A stretch of 5,270 nucleotides of DNA from an uncultured Ruminococcus sp. (GCA_937880065.1 CALFMA010000003.1:1-5270), one strand, 5' to 3'. Shown: positions 1 to 4,874, numbered from the stretch's first letter. The notes: a model not told the origin generated them from the letters alone. Numbers and translations are program-made.

Positions 1-386
1 TGCAGCTGCGTGCGGCTACCTACAACCTCCACCTGACTCAAGAGAGCAACGTCTTCACGCATTTTGATTGTGAAGTGGGCACCTCCCTTACGTTTTAGAA
101 TTTCGGGTGTGATTTTACCATTATAATCCGTATATCCCATAAAAGAGATAATAAGCTGATAATTATTTTCTGCGACATTTTCCATCACAAAATGTCCATC
201 GTCACCTGTGAAATGTCCTTGCACAGTCTTTGATCCATCAGCACTTTTCAACTCCACATTAGCGAATGGGATAGTCTCACCTGTTTTGGCATCCACAACC
301 TTACCTTTGATTGTGTATCCCTGCGCCACCGCACTAAAAACACAGACAAAACAGAATAAAAGTGAAAGAAATTTTTTAATAGTCAT
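1..386 (-). CDS. N-terminus of a Bacteroidetes TonB-dependent receptor-type outer-membrane protein (partial, runs off left edge)
   Basis: Reading leftward from an ATG at 386-384, the frame stays open for 128 codons to the window edge. Residues 1-21 form a Sec signal peptide: MTIKK, a hydrophobic core, then AVA before QG, with likely cleavage after Ala21. Residues about 23-105 look like the carboxypeptidase-regulatory-like beta-sandwich that precedes many Bacteroidetes outer-membrane receptors. The signs are the YTIKGKVVDAKTGETIPFAN start, a GHFTGDDGHF turn and an IISFMGYT strand. Residues 115-125 (LLSQVEVVGSR) resemble the TonB-box and plug entry of SusC-like or OMP_b-brl_3 proteins. The expected role is uptake or export across the outer membrane, but the plug and barrel are outside the window, so substrate and subfamily cannot be told. 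The ATG has an A/T-rich leader and no Shine-Dalgarno, as is usual in Bacteroidetes. I found no clear TAnnTTTG promoter upstream. Confidence 0.85.
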   Translation of the reverse strand, partial: MTIKKFLSLLFCFVCVFSAVAQGYTIKGKVVDAKTGETIPFANVELKSADGSKTVQGHFTGDDGHFVMENVAENNYQLIISFMGYTDYNGKITPEILKRKGGAHFTIKMREDVALLSQVEVVGSRTQL

Positions 387-479
387 GGTGTAATAATTGT
401 TCGTTGTTTGAAATAAAATTAATTAAATGTGTTTTATGTTCAGTCCTCTATAAGAAGATGTTTAAATTCGTTTTAATAA

Positions 480-650
480 AGAAGCTCCTTCTGCAACAAA
501 ACATGAGATTTGTTAAGGCCCATGTTTGACAGATATTGACCCCTAACCCAACAATATCTGCGAATTCGCAAGAACAATCAGTTATATTTTAGTGCTCGCC
601 TTCGGCTCGCACTATAGAAGAGGGGGGTTAGGGCGTTCCGCCCTTAACAA
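480..650. repeat. Inverted-repeat-dense intergenic element
   Basis: The gene-free stretch 387-734 contains a cluster of dyads. Local ones are AGAAG/CTTCT (480-492), AAACATG/CATGTTT (499-505 and 521-527), AGATATTG/CAATATCT (531-538 and 552-559), the perfect palindrome TGCGAATTCGCA (559-570), a hairpin with AGTGC/GCACT and GCC/GGC stems around a TTC loop (591-613), and GTTAGGGCG/CGCCCTTAAC with a TTC loop (627-648). Two long-range pairs enclose these: TTGTTAAGG with CCTTAACAA (510-518 and 642-650), and CCCTAACCC with GGGTTAGGG (541-549 and 625-633). The long-range pairs compete with the local hairpins, so alternative folds are possible. It lies between the ftsH terminator and the receptor start. 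It might be a mobile intergenic repeat or a structured leader. Its copy number is unknown and no function is assigned. Positions 387-479 are A/T-rich and show nothing recognisable. Confidence 0.6.
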
Positions 651-693
651 TCCTCAGCTTTATAACCAATTTTTACAGCTTCTAGGTATTTAT

Positions 694-727
694 AAAAAAG
701 TGCATACGCTATTGAAAGCGTACGCAC
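694..727 (-). terminator. Intrinsic terminator of ftsH
   Basis: Read on the minus strand, GTGCGTACGCT (727-717) pairs with AGCGTATGCAC (710-700) around a six-base loop. This is an 11-bp stem with one G-U pair, followed directly by six U residues (699-694). It begins 8 bases after the ftsH stop codon. The frame above therefore ends a transcription unit, and the receptor gene to the left needs its own promoter. Confidence 0.92.
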
Positions 728-734
728 AATTATT

Positions 735-1667
735 TTAATTCTCCTTTGGTTTTTCTACCTCTACCTCAGGAATCTCTTTGTTTACTTCATTATTTTCATC
801 AGTTGGAGAAGACTCTTCTTCTTTTTTCTCCTCTTTGCCAGACTCATTCTCACGCATAAGCTCATCGCTACGTGACTCCCATTTACGTTTACCAAAGATC
901 TTTTCCACGTCGTCAGCGAAAATCACCTCTCGCTCAAACAATATCTCTGCCAGCTTGCGATGACCTTCAGCATTTTCACGAAGCACCTGTTTTGCTCGCT
1001 CATATTGATTATTAATCAACGCCTTGACCTCATCGTCTATAATCTTTGCAGTCTCTTCCGAGTATGGTTTTGTAAATGAGTAATCAGCCTGAGAATCGTA
1101 ATAACACAAGTTTGTAAGTTTGTCGCTCATACCATAATAAGCCACCATAGCGTATGCCTGCTTAGTGCTTCGCTCCAAATCATTTACAGCACCCGTACCG
1201 ATTGTGCCAAGAACCAGCTCTTCCGCAGCACGTCCTCCAAGAAGAGAACACATTTTGTCGAGAAGATTCTCTTTAGTTATCAATTGTCGCTCTTCAGGCA
1301 AATACCATGCCGCACCGAGTGCCATTCCTCGTGGAACGATTGTCACCTTCACCAATGGATCAGCATATTGAAGCATCCAGCTGATTGTGGCGTGTCCTGC
1401 CTCATGTACAGCGACAGCCCACTTCTCGTCGCGAGTGAAAATCTTGTTTTTCTTCTCCAATCCACCGATGATTCTGTCGACGGCGCTCAAAAAATCCTCT
1501 TTATCAACTCTTGTCTTGTTGCGACGCGCGGCTATCAAAGCTGCCTCGTTGCAGACGTTAGCTATATCCGCTCCACTGAATCCAGGAGTCTGACGTGACA
1601 AGAAATCAACATCAATATCATCCGCAAGTTTCAGCTTAGACAAATGCACATTGAAAATGGCTTTTCT
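735..1667 (-). other. ftsH: FtsH portion: ATP-dependent zinc metalloprotease, C-terminal part only (Bacteroidales-like)
   Basis: FtsH is a membrane-anchored hexameric AAA+ protease that degrades misfolded membrane proteins and regulatory proteins. Present here, in fused-frame numbering, are the end of the AAA small domain (RKAIFNVHLSKLKLADDIDV, then RQTPGFSGADIANVCNEAAL at 516-535) and the M41 peptidase domain. The zinc site HEAGH is at 579-583 (bases 1392-1406), and the third ligand is probably Asp654 in the NDLERSTKQA motif. LCYYDSQADYSFTKPYSEETAK and the FADDVEKIFGKRKWESRS end match the style of Bacteroidales FtsH, as does the long Glu/Lys-rich acidic tail (about 753-801). The N-terminal membrane segments, Walker motifs and second region of homology are missing. 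In many Bacteroidetes cdsA follows ftsH. Here a terminator follows the stop immediately. Confidence 0.93.
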
Positions 1668-3140
1668 CAGGGATATTGCGTTATCCTTATTGCTTTTGAA
1701 TAAATCTATAAAGAAACGGTTGGGAGTGAATACGCACATTACATTTCCTCTTGAAGCGGCAGATGAACCGTCAAGACTTCCTGCCACCGCAGGATTTATA
1801 CGGCGGAATTCCTCCATAATCTCATCCCAGCGAGTGCATGGGGTAAGCTCGTTTTCTTTTACGGTTTTTATGTCAACCTTAACATTGGGCTGCGGCTCGT
1901 TGTCCATTACGGGAGAAGTTGCCGTAAGCACTTCTCTCTGCTGTGGATTAGGCTGATTTTGCTGTGGTGGAGGTGCGGAAGAAAGCCTTTTTTCAAGAAG
2001 TTTTATTTTCTCCGTAAGCGCCTCGACTTCGGCAGAATTAACTCCGCCGCCGCTTGAAGTTTCTCCGCAAAGCTTAATGAGTGCCATTTCAAATTCCACA
2101 CGCTTATTCATCACTCTTGCCATACGCTCGTGACAGCTTTGCAAAAGTGAAAGCCTGCTCATTATAGTTTCAAGCTCCATGGATTCAGCCAGCTTTTTCA
2201 GCCGCTCCATATCATCGGGAGCAGCCGCAATAATGTTTTCAGCCGATGCAGGAGATGCCTTAATCAGCATAGTATTGCGGTATTGTAAAATCAATTCTTC
2301 GCAAAGACGTGTAAGGTCCTTTGACATATCGTAAAGCTGTGCAGTAACTGCAAGAGCCTTTGATGCGTCCTTTTCCTCAGCCGCCTCCATAATGTCAAAG
2401 AGGAATTCCTTTCCTGCAACTCCTGCGGCATTCGATACAACTTCGGCAGTTATATCCTCAGCACATACGGAGCATTGGTCAAGGAGGGAAACAGCGTCAC
2501 GCATACCGCCGTCAGCAATTTTCGCAATGAGCAATGCCGCATCCTCACGGAGAGTAAGCTGTTCCTGCTCAGCGATATACATAAGCCTTGCGGCTATGTC
2601 TTTCTGACGTATACGGCGGAAATCATATCTCTGACAGCGTGATGCCACGGTAGCAGGAACTTTGTGGATTTCCGTAGTAGCGAGAATGAATTTTACATAC
2701 GGGGGAGGTTCTTCCATAATTTTCAGCAGGGCATTGAAAGCCGATGCGGAAAGCATATGAACCTCGTCTATGATATATATTTTGTATCTGCATCTTTCGG
2801 GAGTATAAACAGCACCATCCCTCAGTTCACGGATATCCTCAACGCTGTTATTTGATGCAGCGTCGATTTCAATAATATCGGTAAGTGAACCCTCCTCCGC
2901 CTCACGGCAGATGTCACATTCAAGGCATGGCGAACCGTCTTTCATATTGGGGCAGTTTACGGCTTTAGCGAGAATTCTTGCACAGGTTGTCTTACCTGTA
3001 CCTCTCGAACCCATAAACAAATAGGCGTGGGCAGTTTTATCGTTTTTCAGCTGATTTTTCAGCGTATCGGTGATATGCTGCTGTGAAATAACGTCATCAA
3101 AGGTCAATGGCCGCCATTTTCTGTACAAAGCCTTATACAC
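735..3140 (-). CDS. In-frame DnaX-FtsH chimeric reading frame (801 codons)
   Basis: One open frame joins the N-terminal ~495 residues of DNA polymerase III gamma/tau to the C-terminal ~305 residues of the membrane protease FtsH. The start is a GTG at 3140-3138, giving (M)YKALYRKWRP, the conserved DnaX N-terminus. It has the ribosome binding site AAAGGGGG six bases upstream. The frame also extends 34 codons further up to an ATG at 3242, but that stretch is the SRP RNA gene and is not protein. The fused product would carry a complete clamp-loader ATPase. It would lack FtsH's transmembrane helices, Walker A, Walker B and second region of homology, so the protease half would have no ATP-driven unfoldase of its own. 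The halves come from different phyla by sequence character. I judge it most likely an assembly or library chimera and not a working fusion. Confidence applies to the open frame and family calls. Confidence 0.8.
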   Translation of the reverse strand: MYKALYRKWRPLTFDDVISQQHITDTLKNQLKNDKTAHAYLFMGSRGTGKTTCARILAKAVNCPNMKDGSPCLECDICREAEEGSLTDIIEIDAASNNSVEDIRELRDGAVYTPERCRYKIYIIDEVHMLSASAFNALLKIMEEPPPYVKFILATTEIHKVPATVASRCQRYDFRRIRQKDIAARLMYIAEQEQLTLREDAALLIAKIADGGMRDAVSLLDQCSVCAEDITAEVVSNAAGVAGKEFLFDIMEAAEEKDASKALAVTAQLYDMSKDLTRLCEELILQYRNTMLIKASPASAENIIAAAPDDMERLKKLAESMELETIMSRLSLLQSCHERMARVMNKRVEFEMALIKLCGETSSGGGVNSAEVEALTEKIKLLEKRLSSAPPPQQNQPNPQQREVLTATSPVMDNEPQPNVKVDIKTVKENELTPCTRWDEIMEEFRRINPAVAGSLDGSSAASRGNVMCVFTPNRFFIDLFKSNKDNAISLRKAIFNVHLSKLKLADDIDVDFLSRQTPGFSGADIANVCNEAALIAARRNKTRVDKEDFLSAVDRIIGGLEKKNKIFTRDEKWAVAVHEAGHATISWMLQYADPLVKVTIVPRGMALGAAWYLPEERQLITKENLLDKMCSLLGGRAAEELVLGTIGTGAVNDLERSTKQAYAMVAYYGMSDKLTNLCYYDSQADYSFTKPYSEETAKIIDDEVKALINNQYERAKQVLRENAEGHRKLAEILFEREVIFADDVEKIFGKRKWESRSDELMRENESGKEEKKEEESSPTDENNEVNKEIPEVEVEKPKEN
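1656..1667 (-). other. Chimera junction between dnaX and ftsH
   Basis: The minus-strand bases AGAAAAGCCATT encode Arg-Lys-Ala-Ile. DnaX homologues commonly have a Leu-(Arg/Lys)-(Arg/Lys)-Ala-Ile stretch at this point of the C-terminal domain, and FtsH homologues commonly have Arg-Lys-x-Ile-(Phe)-x-x-His-Leu at the start of the AAA lid. The sequence upstream (LFKSNKDNAIS) is DnaX and the sequence downstream (FNVHLSKLKL) is FtsH, so the crossover falls in or beside this 12-base microhomology. The family comparison is from memory, so the exact edge could lie a few codons either way. Confidence 0.75.
1656..3140 (-). other. dnaX: DnaX portion: DNA polymerase III subunit gamma/tau, C-terminally truncated (Ruminococcus-like)
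   Basis: DnaX is the ATPase core of the clamp loader, which places the beta sliding clamp on DNA and, as tau, ties it to the replicative polymerase. Counting from the GTG start: Walker A is GSRGTGKT (44-51), four zinc-binding cysteines are Cys63, Cys72, Cys75 and Cys78, Walker B is IYIIDEVHML (121-130), sensor 1 is LATTE (153-157), the arginine-finger SRC motif is at 167-169, and sensor 2 lies in GGMRDAVSLLDQ (211-222). Domain III, the oligomerisation region, follows to about 360. A Gly/Pro/Gln-rich linker runs roughly 362-430. A C-terminal Firmicutes-type domain starts near TRWDEIMEEF (436-445) and reaches LFKSNKDNAISLRKAI, where the family normally continues for some tens of residues. That tail is absent because FtsH sequence takes over. 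The gene lies directly behind ffs, as in many Firmicutes, and has no evident promoter of its own. Confidence 0.93.
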
Positions 3141-3146
3141 AATATG

Positions 3147-3154
3147 CCCCCTTT
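3147..3154 (-). promoter_or_regulatory. Ribosome binding site that fixes the dnaX start at GTG 3140
   Basis: Minus-strand AAAGGGGG ends six bases before a GTG codon (3140-3138) that opens the conserved YKALYRKWRP sequence. This rules out the longer ATG start at 3242, which lies in the apical loop region of the SRP RNA. Only about 13 bases separate this site from the basal helix of ffs. Confidence 0.88.
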
Positions 3155-3156
3155 GT

Positions 3157-3186
3157 AAACAAAAATCCGGAACATAGATGTGCAGG
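3157..3186 (-). terminator. Leaky terminator at the 3' end of ffs
   Basis: The basal helix of the SRP RNA is followed on the minus strand by ATTTTTGTTT (3166-3157), a broken U-run. This can end the mature SRP RNA. No promoter is visible between it and the dnaX ribosome binding site, so some read-through into dnaX is expected (inference). Confidence 0.65.
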
Positions 3187-3288
3187 CTTGCTGCGGCACA
3201 CAAGACGATCCGCTTAATGCTGCTCGGTCTCCCGCCTGACATGGTTCACGGTGTCTTGTTGCACAGGGCCCGCACATCTATATTCCGG
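3167..3288 (-). ncRNA. ffs: Bacterial small signal recognition particle RNA (4.5S / scRNA)
   Basis: This 122-nt RNA pairs with Ffh to target nascent membrane and secreted proteins. On the minus strand the ends form a 20-bp basal helix: CCGGAATATAGATGTGCGGG (3288-3269) pairs with CCTGCACATCTATGTTCCGG (3186-3167) through Watson-Crick and two G-U pairs. The conserved Ffh-binding domain is clear: GTCAGG on the 5' side (3240-3235), AGCAGC on the 3' side (3224-3219), and between them a CGG/CCG stem capped by the GNRA tetraloop GAGA (3231-3228). An ACAAGAC/GTCTTGT helix lies between the two. It has no Alu domain, so it is the small type and not the ~270-nt B. subtilis type. Its place directly upstream of dnaX is the arrangement known from many Firmicutes. 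A long open frame through it on the minus strand is accidental. Confidence 0.95.
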
Positions 3289-3307
3289 AATTTTTTCTGA
3301 TAATAAA

Positions 3308-3321
3308 GAGCGATAACGCTC
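3308..3321 (-). other. Hairpin at the extreme 5' end of the ffs transcript
   Basis: Minus-strand GAGCG (3321-3317) pairs with CGCTC (3312-3308) around TTAT and is followed by TTTATTAT. It begins within a base or two of the predicted start site. It may protect the precursor's 5' end or mark a leader that is processed off. The U-rich tail also gives it a mild terminator look. Confidence 0.5.
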
Positions 3322-3329
3322 CGAATAAT

Positions 3330-3358
3330 ATTATATCATATTATATTTAATTTGTCAA
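3330..3358 (-). promoter_or_regulatory. Consensus sigma-70/sigma-A promoter for ffs (and probably dnaX)
   Basis: On the minus strand TTGACA (3358-3353) and TATAAT (3335-3330) are separated by exactly 17 bases, a perfect match to the housekeeping consensus in an A/T-rich spacer. Transcription should start near 3322, about 34 bases before the mature SRP RNA helix begins. Such strength fits a gene for an abundant stable RNA. Confidence 0.93.
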
Positions 3359-3441
3359 GCACTATTTTTCAAATCAAACAGATTGCTCTCGCAAGGAATA
3401 TTTCGTTTGTAATTTCAAGATATATTTTTCATTCGTACTTG

Positions 3442-3470
3442 CTGCGATTTTATCTAAAACGCAGATTTTT
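3442..3470 (+). terminator. Terminator-like hairpin with no visible upstream gene
   Basis: CTGCG (3442-3446) and TTTTA (3448-3452) pair with TAAAA (3455-3459) and CGCAG (3460-3464), with one bulged A, and ATTTTT follows (3465-3470). It has the form of a plus-strand intrinsic terminator but sits in a divergent intergenic region, ahead of the LRR gene promoter. It may block stray transcription from the ffs side, or may simply be A/T-rich chance pairing. Confidence 0.4.
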
Positions 3471-3492
3471 GTGCTATTTTTACACAAAAGTA

Positions 3493-3520
3493 TTGCGTTT
3501 TTCTTTGTATTTTGTATAAT
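3493..3520 (+). promoter_or_regulatory. Probable promoter of the LRR-dockerin gene
   Basis: A perfect -10 box TATAAT (3515-3520) is preceded 16 bases upstream by TTGCGT (3493-3498), a weak -35 that matches only the TTG of the consensus. Transcription would start near 3527, about 50 bases before the ATG at 3577. The weak -35 leaves room for an activator, but no operator is certain. Confidence 0.65.
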
Positions 3521-3528
3521 AGTAAGTA

Positions 3529-3548
3529 TTCAACATTGTTATGTTGAA
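3529..3548 (+). other. Perfect 8-bp hairpin at the 5' end of the LRR gene leader
   Basis: TTCAACAT (3529-3536) and ATGTTGAA (3541-3548) are exact complements around the loop TGTT. It begins at about the predicted transcription start and lies 12 bases before the ribosome binding site. It could stabilise the mRNA, or the duplex form could be a repressor site just below the promoter. Confidence 0.55.
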
Positions 3549-3560
3549 ACATTTAAAACT

Positions 3561-3567
3561 AAAGGAG
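3561..3567 (+). promoter_or_regulatory. Ribosome binding site that fixes the start at ATG 3577
   Basis: AAAGGAG ends nine bases before ATG 3577. An earlier in-frame ATG at 3541 lies inside the leader hairpin with no such site and would add 12 residues before the signal peptide, so 3577 is preferred. Confidence 0.85.
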
Positions 3568-3576
3568 ATTTTGAAA

Positions 3577-3864
3577 ATGAGCAAATTAAAAAAACTGCTT
3601 GCTGTAACATCGGCTTTACTGATGTGTTCGGGAACTGTGGCTTATATGCCGCAGGATTCATCTATAAGCGAAAAAAATACTGCATATGCCGCAGATGATA
3701 CTGCTGCTGAAAGCGTGTTAATCAACACCAAAAACTTCCCCGATAAAAACTTCGGAATGTATGTAGCTAATCAGTATGACAAAAACAAGGACGGAGCACT
3801 TTCTGCTGAGGAAATTACAAACGCAACTGAAATGAGAATATCTTCCGAGAACATTTCCGACTGA
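3577..3864 (+). CDS. 5' fragment as it would be translated: signal peptide plus EF-hand module, 95 aa
   Basis: If the TGA at 3862 is real and is read as stop, only this part is made: an exported peptide of about 57 residues after signal cleavage, with one full calcium loop (D68, N70, D72, E79) and no LRR or dockerin. Cys17 is not preceded by a lipobox, so export is by ordinary signal peptidase. On its own it would not attach to a cellulosome. Confidence 0.6.
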   Translation: MSKLKKLLAVTSALLMCSGTVAYMPQDSSISEKNTAYAADDTAAESVLINTKNFPDKNFGMYVANQYDKNKDGALSAEEITNATEMRISSENISD

Positions 3865-4869
3865 ACGGGTATAGAATATTTAACAGAACTTAAATATCTG
3901 AATTGTCGTTATACCGAACTCACTTCATTTGATATAAGCAAGAATACCGCATTGATAGAACTGGATTGTGAAGATGCTGCGTTAACTTCTCTTGATGTAA
4001 GCAAAAATACTGCTTTGAAAAAATTGTATTGTGATGATAATCAACTTACTTCACTTGATTTAAGCAATAATACTGCTTTGACAGAATTGAATTGTAATAC
4101 AAATCAACTTACTTCCCTTGATGTAAGCAACAATACAGCTTTGAAAACTTTGTATTGTTCTTCAAACCAGCTGACTTCCCTTGATGTAAGCAACAATACA
4201 GCTTTGATATATTTCTATTGCAGCGGAAACAAACTTACATCACTTGACATAAGTAAAAATATTGAATTGGGTTGGTTCAGCTGCTCTAATAATCAACTCA
4301 CATCACTTGATGTAAGTCAAAATATTAATTTGAATCAATTTTACTGTGCTAAAAATCAGCTGACTTCACTTGATTTGAGCAATAATAAAAAGATTGACTT
4401 ATGTGATTACAGCGGAAATAAATATAAAATCGTGCTTACAAACGGCACTTTTGACCTTTCCACACTCCCCGCAGGCTTCGATTTATCAAAAGTTATATAT
4501 TACTGGACAAATGGTACTGTTGAGGGAAATATCCTCACAGTTGAGGACGCTTCAAAAAATGTAACATATACTTACAACTGCGGAAATGAAGTTACTGTAA
4601 AATTCACATTAGTTCCTGTAAGTCTGTATTCTCTCGGCGATGTAAACGGCAATGGTGCTGTGGATTCCAGCGACGCTTCAAGTGTACTTGAAACATATGC
4701 CCTTGTATCAACAGGCGGAAATTTAAACCTTACAAAAGAACAGCAAACAGCCGCAGATGTAAGCCGTGACAGTACAATTGATGCCTCTGATGCGTCCCTT
4801 ATCCTTGCATACTACGCATACATTCAGACAGGCGGAACAGACACATTTGAAGAATATCTCAACTCATAA
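3865..4869 (+). CDS. 3' fragment: LRR domain, adjacent beta domain and dockerin, without its own start
   Basis: This is the same frame after the stop, beginning TGIEYLTELKYLNC, which is normal LRR-cap sequence and not a natural N-terminus. The first possible start is a TTG at 3952, inside the second repeat and with no ribosome binding site, so independent translation is unlikely. The repeats, the dockerin and the frame are otherwise undamaged through 4869, with no second stop or shift. That argues for a very recent mutation or a sequencing error and not for old decay. Confidence 0.7.
   Translation, partial: TGIEYLTELKYLNCRYTELTSFDISKNTALIELDCEDAALTSLDVSKNTALKKLYCDDNQLTSLDLSNNTALTELNCNTNQLTSLDVSNNTALKTLYCSSNQLTSLDVSNNTALIYFYCSGNKLTSLDISKNIELGWFSCSNNQLTSLDVSQNINLNQFYCAKNQLTSLDLSNNKKIDLCDYSGNKYKIVLTNGTFDLSTLPAGFDLSKVIYYWTNGTVEGNILTVEDASKNVTYTYNCGNEVTVKFTLVPVSLYSLGDVNGNGAVDSSDASSVLETYALVSTGGNLNLTKEQQTAADVSRDSTIDASDASLILAYYAYIQTGGTDTFEEYLNS
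3889..4392 (+). repeat. Eight tandem 63-bp units encoding 21-residue leucine-rich repeats
   Basis: Each unit follows LxxLxCxxNxLTSLDxSxNxx; examples are LKTLYCSSNQLTSLDVSNNTA and LIYFYCSGNKLTSLDISKNIE. The pattern fits the published IRREKO-type LRR class, with Cys or Leu at position 6 and LDL-like strands. All eight units carry Cys at position 6, giving a cysteine column, and a ninth degenerate unit (4393-4431) caps the array. Units 4 and 5 share an exact 34-base stretch (4111-4144 and 4174-4207), a sign of recent duplication or conversion. Confidence 0.93.
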
Positions 4870-4874
4870 TATGC

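Larger units (their letters stand above)
3577..4869 (+). pseudogene. Secreted EF-hand / leucine-rich-repeat / dockerin protein interrupted by one in-frame TGA
   Basis: The frame runs 430 codons with a single stop at codon 96 (3862-3864). The domain order is intact across it. There is a signal peptide (MSKLKKLLAV onward, likely cut at AYA/ADD after residue 38), an EF-hand loop DKNKDGALSAEE (68-79) in a NFPDKNF...EEI module, eight 21-residue leucine-rich repeats (105-272), a beta-rich LRR-adjacent region with DLSTLPAGFDLSKV, and a C-terminal dockerin (about 351-428). The dockerin has calcium loops DVNGNGAVDSSD (355-366) and DVSRDSTIDASD (394-405), the second with Ser in place of the usual Gly. 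Dockerins plug into scaffoldin cohesins, so the protein would be displayed on a cellulosome. With no catalytic domain, a binding or adhesion role is likely (inference). Homologues usually read ISDLTGIEY or similar at the stop, so a Leu codon TTA changed to TGA, or a base-calling error, is the simplest explanation. Confidence 0.85.

Noticed and set aside
540..648. Integron attC site
   Set aside because: The ends CCCTAAC and GTTAGGG pair, but neither fits the RYYYAAC / GTTRRRY consensus at the outer base, the inner L boxes are not recognisable, and no cassette or integrase is present.
778..2855. Short plus-strand open frames opposite dnaX and ftsH, and at 208-393 opposite the receptor
   Set aside because: They are antisense to well-supported proteins, have no recognisable motifs and no evident ribosome binding sites.
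735..3140. A new functional replication-protease fusion system
   Set aside because: The protease half has lost its Walker motifs and membrane anchor, the halves differ in phylum, and the join is at a chance microhomology. An artefact explains all of this more simply.
3141..3242. 34-codon N-terminal extension of DnaX starting at ATG 3242
   Set aside because: The bases are the 3' half of the SRP RNA, including its GNRA loop and basal helix. The true start is GTG 3140 with its own ribosome binding site.
3541..3576. Translation start at ATG 3541 for the LRR protein
   Set aside because: It lies inside the leader hairpin without a ribosome binding site and would put 12 extra residues before a normal signal peptide. 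AAAGGAG points to 3577.
3604..3645. Lipoprotein signal at Cys17 of the LRR protein
   Set aside because: The preceding residues Leu-Leu-Met do not make a lipobox, which needs Gly, Ala or Ser before the Cys. The AYA/ADD site further on is a better cleavage site.
3862..3864. UGA recoded as Trp, Gly or selenocysteine
   Set aside because: It occurs once only, TGG is in normal use, homologues are expected to have Leu here, and no selenocysteine insertion hairpin is apparent directly downstream.
3889..4392. CRISPR-like array from the 63-base periodicity
   Set aside because: The repeats are translated as regular 21-residue LRRs in one frame with codon-level drift. There are no constant repeats with unrelated spacers.
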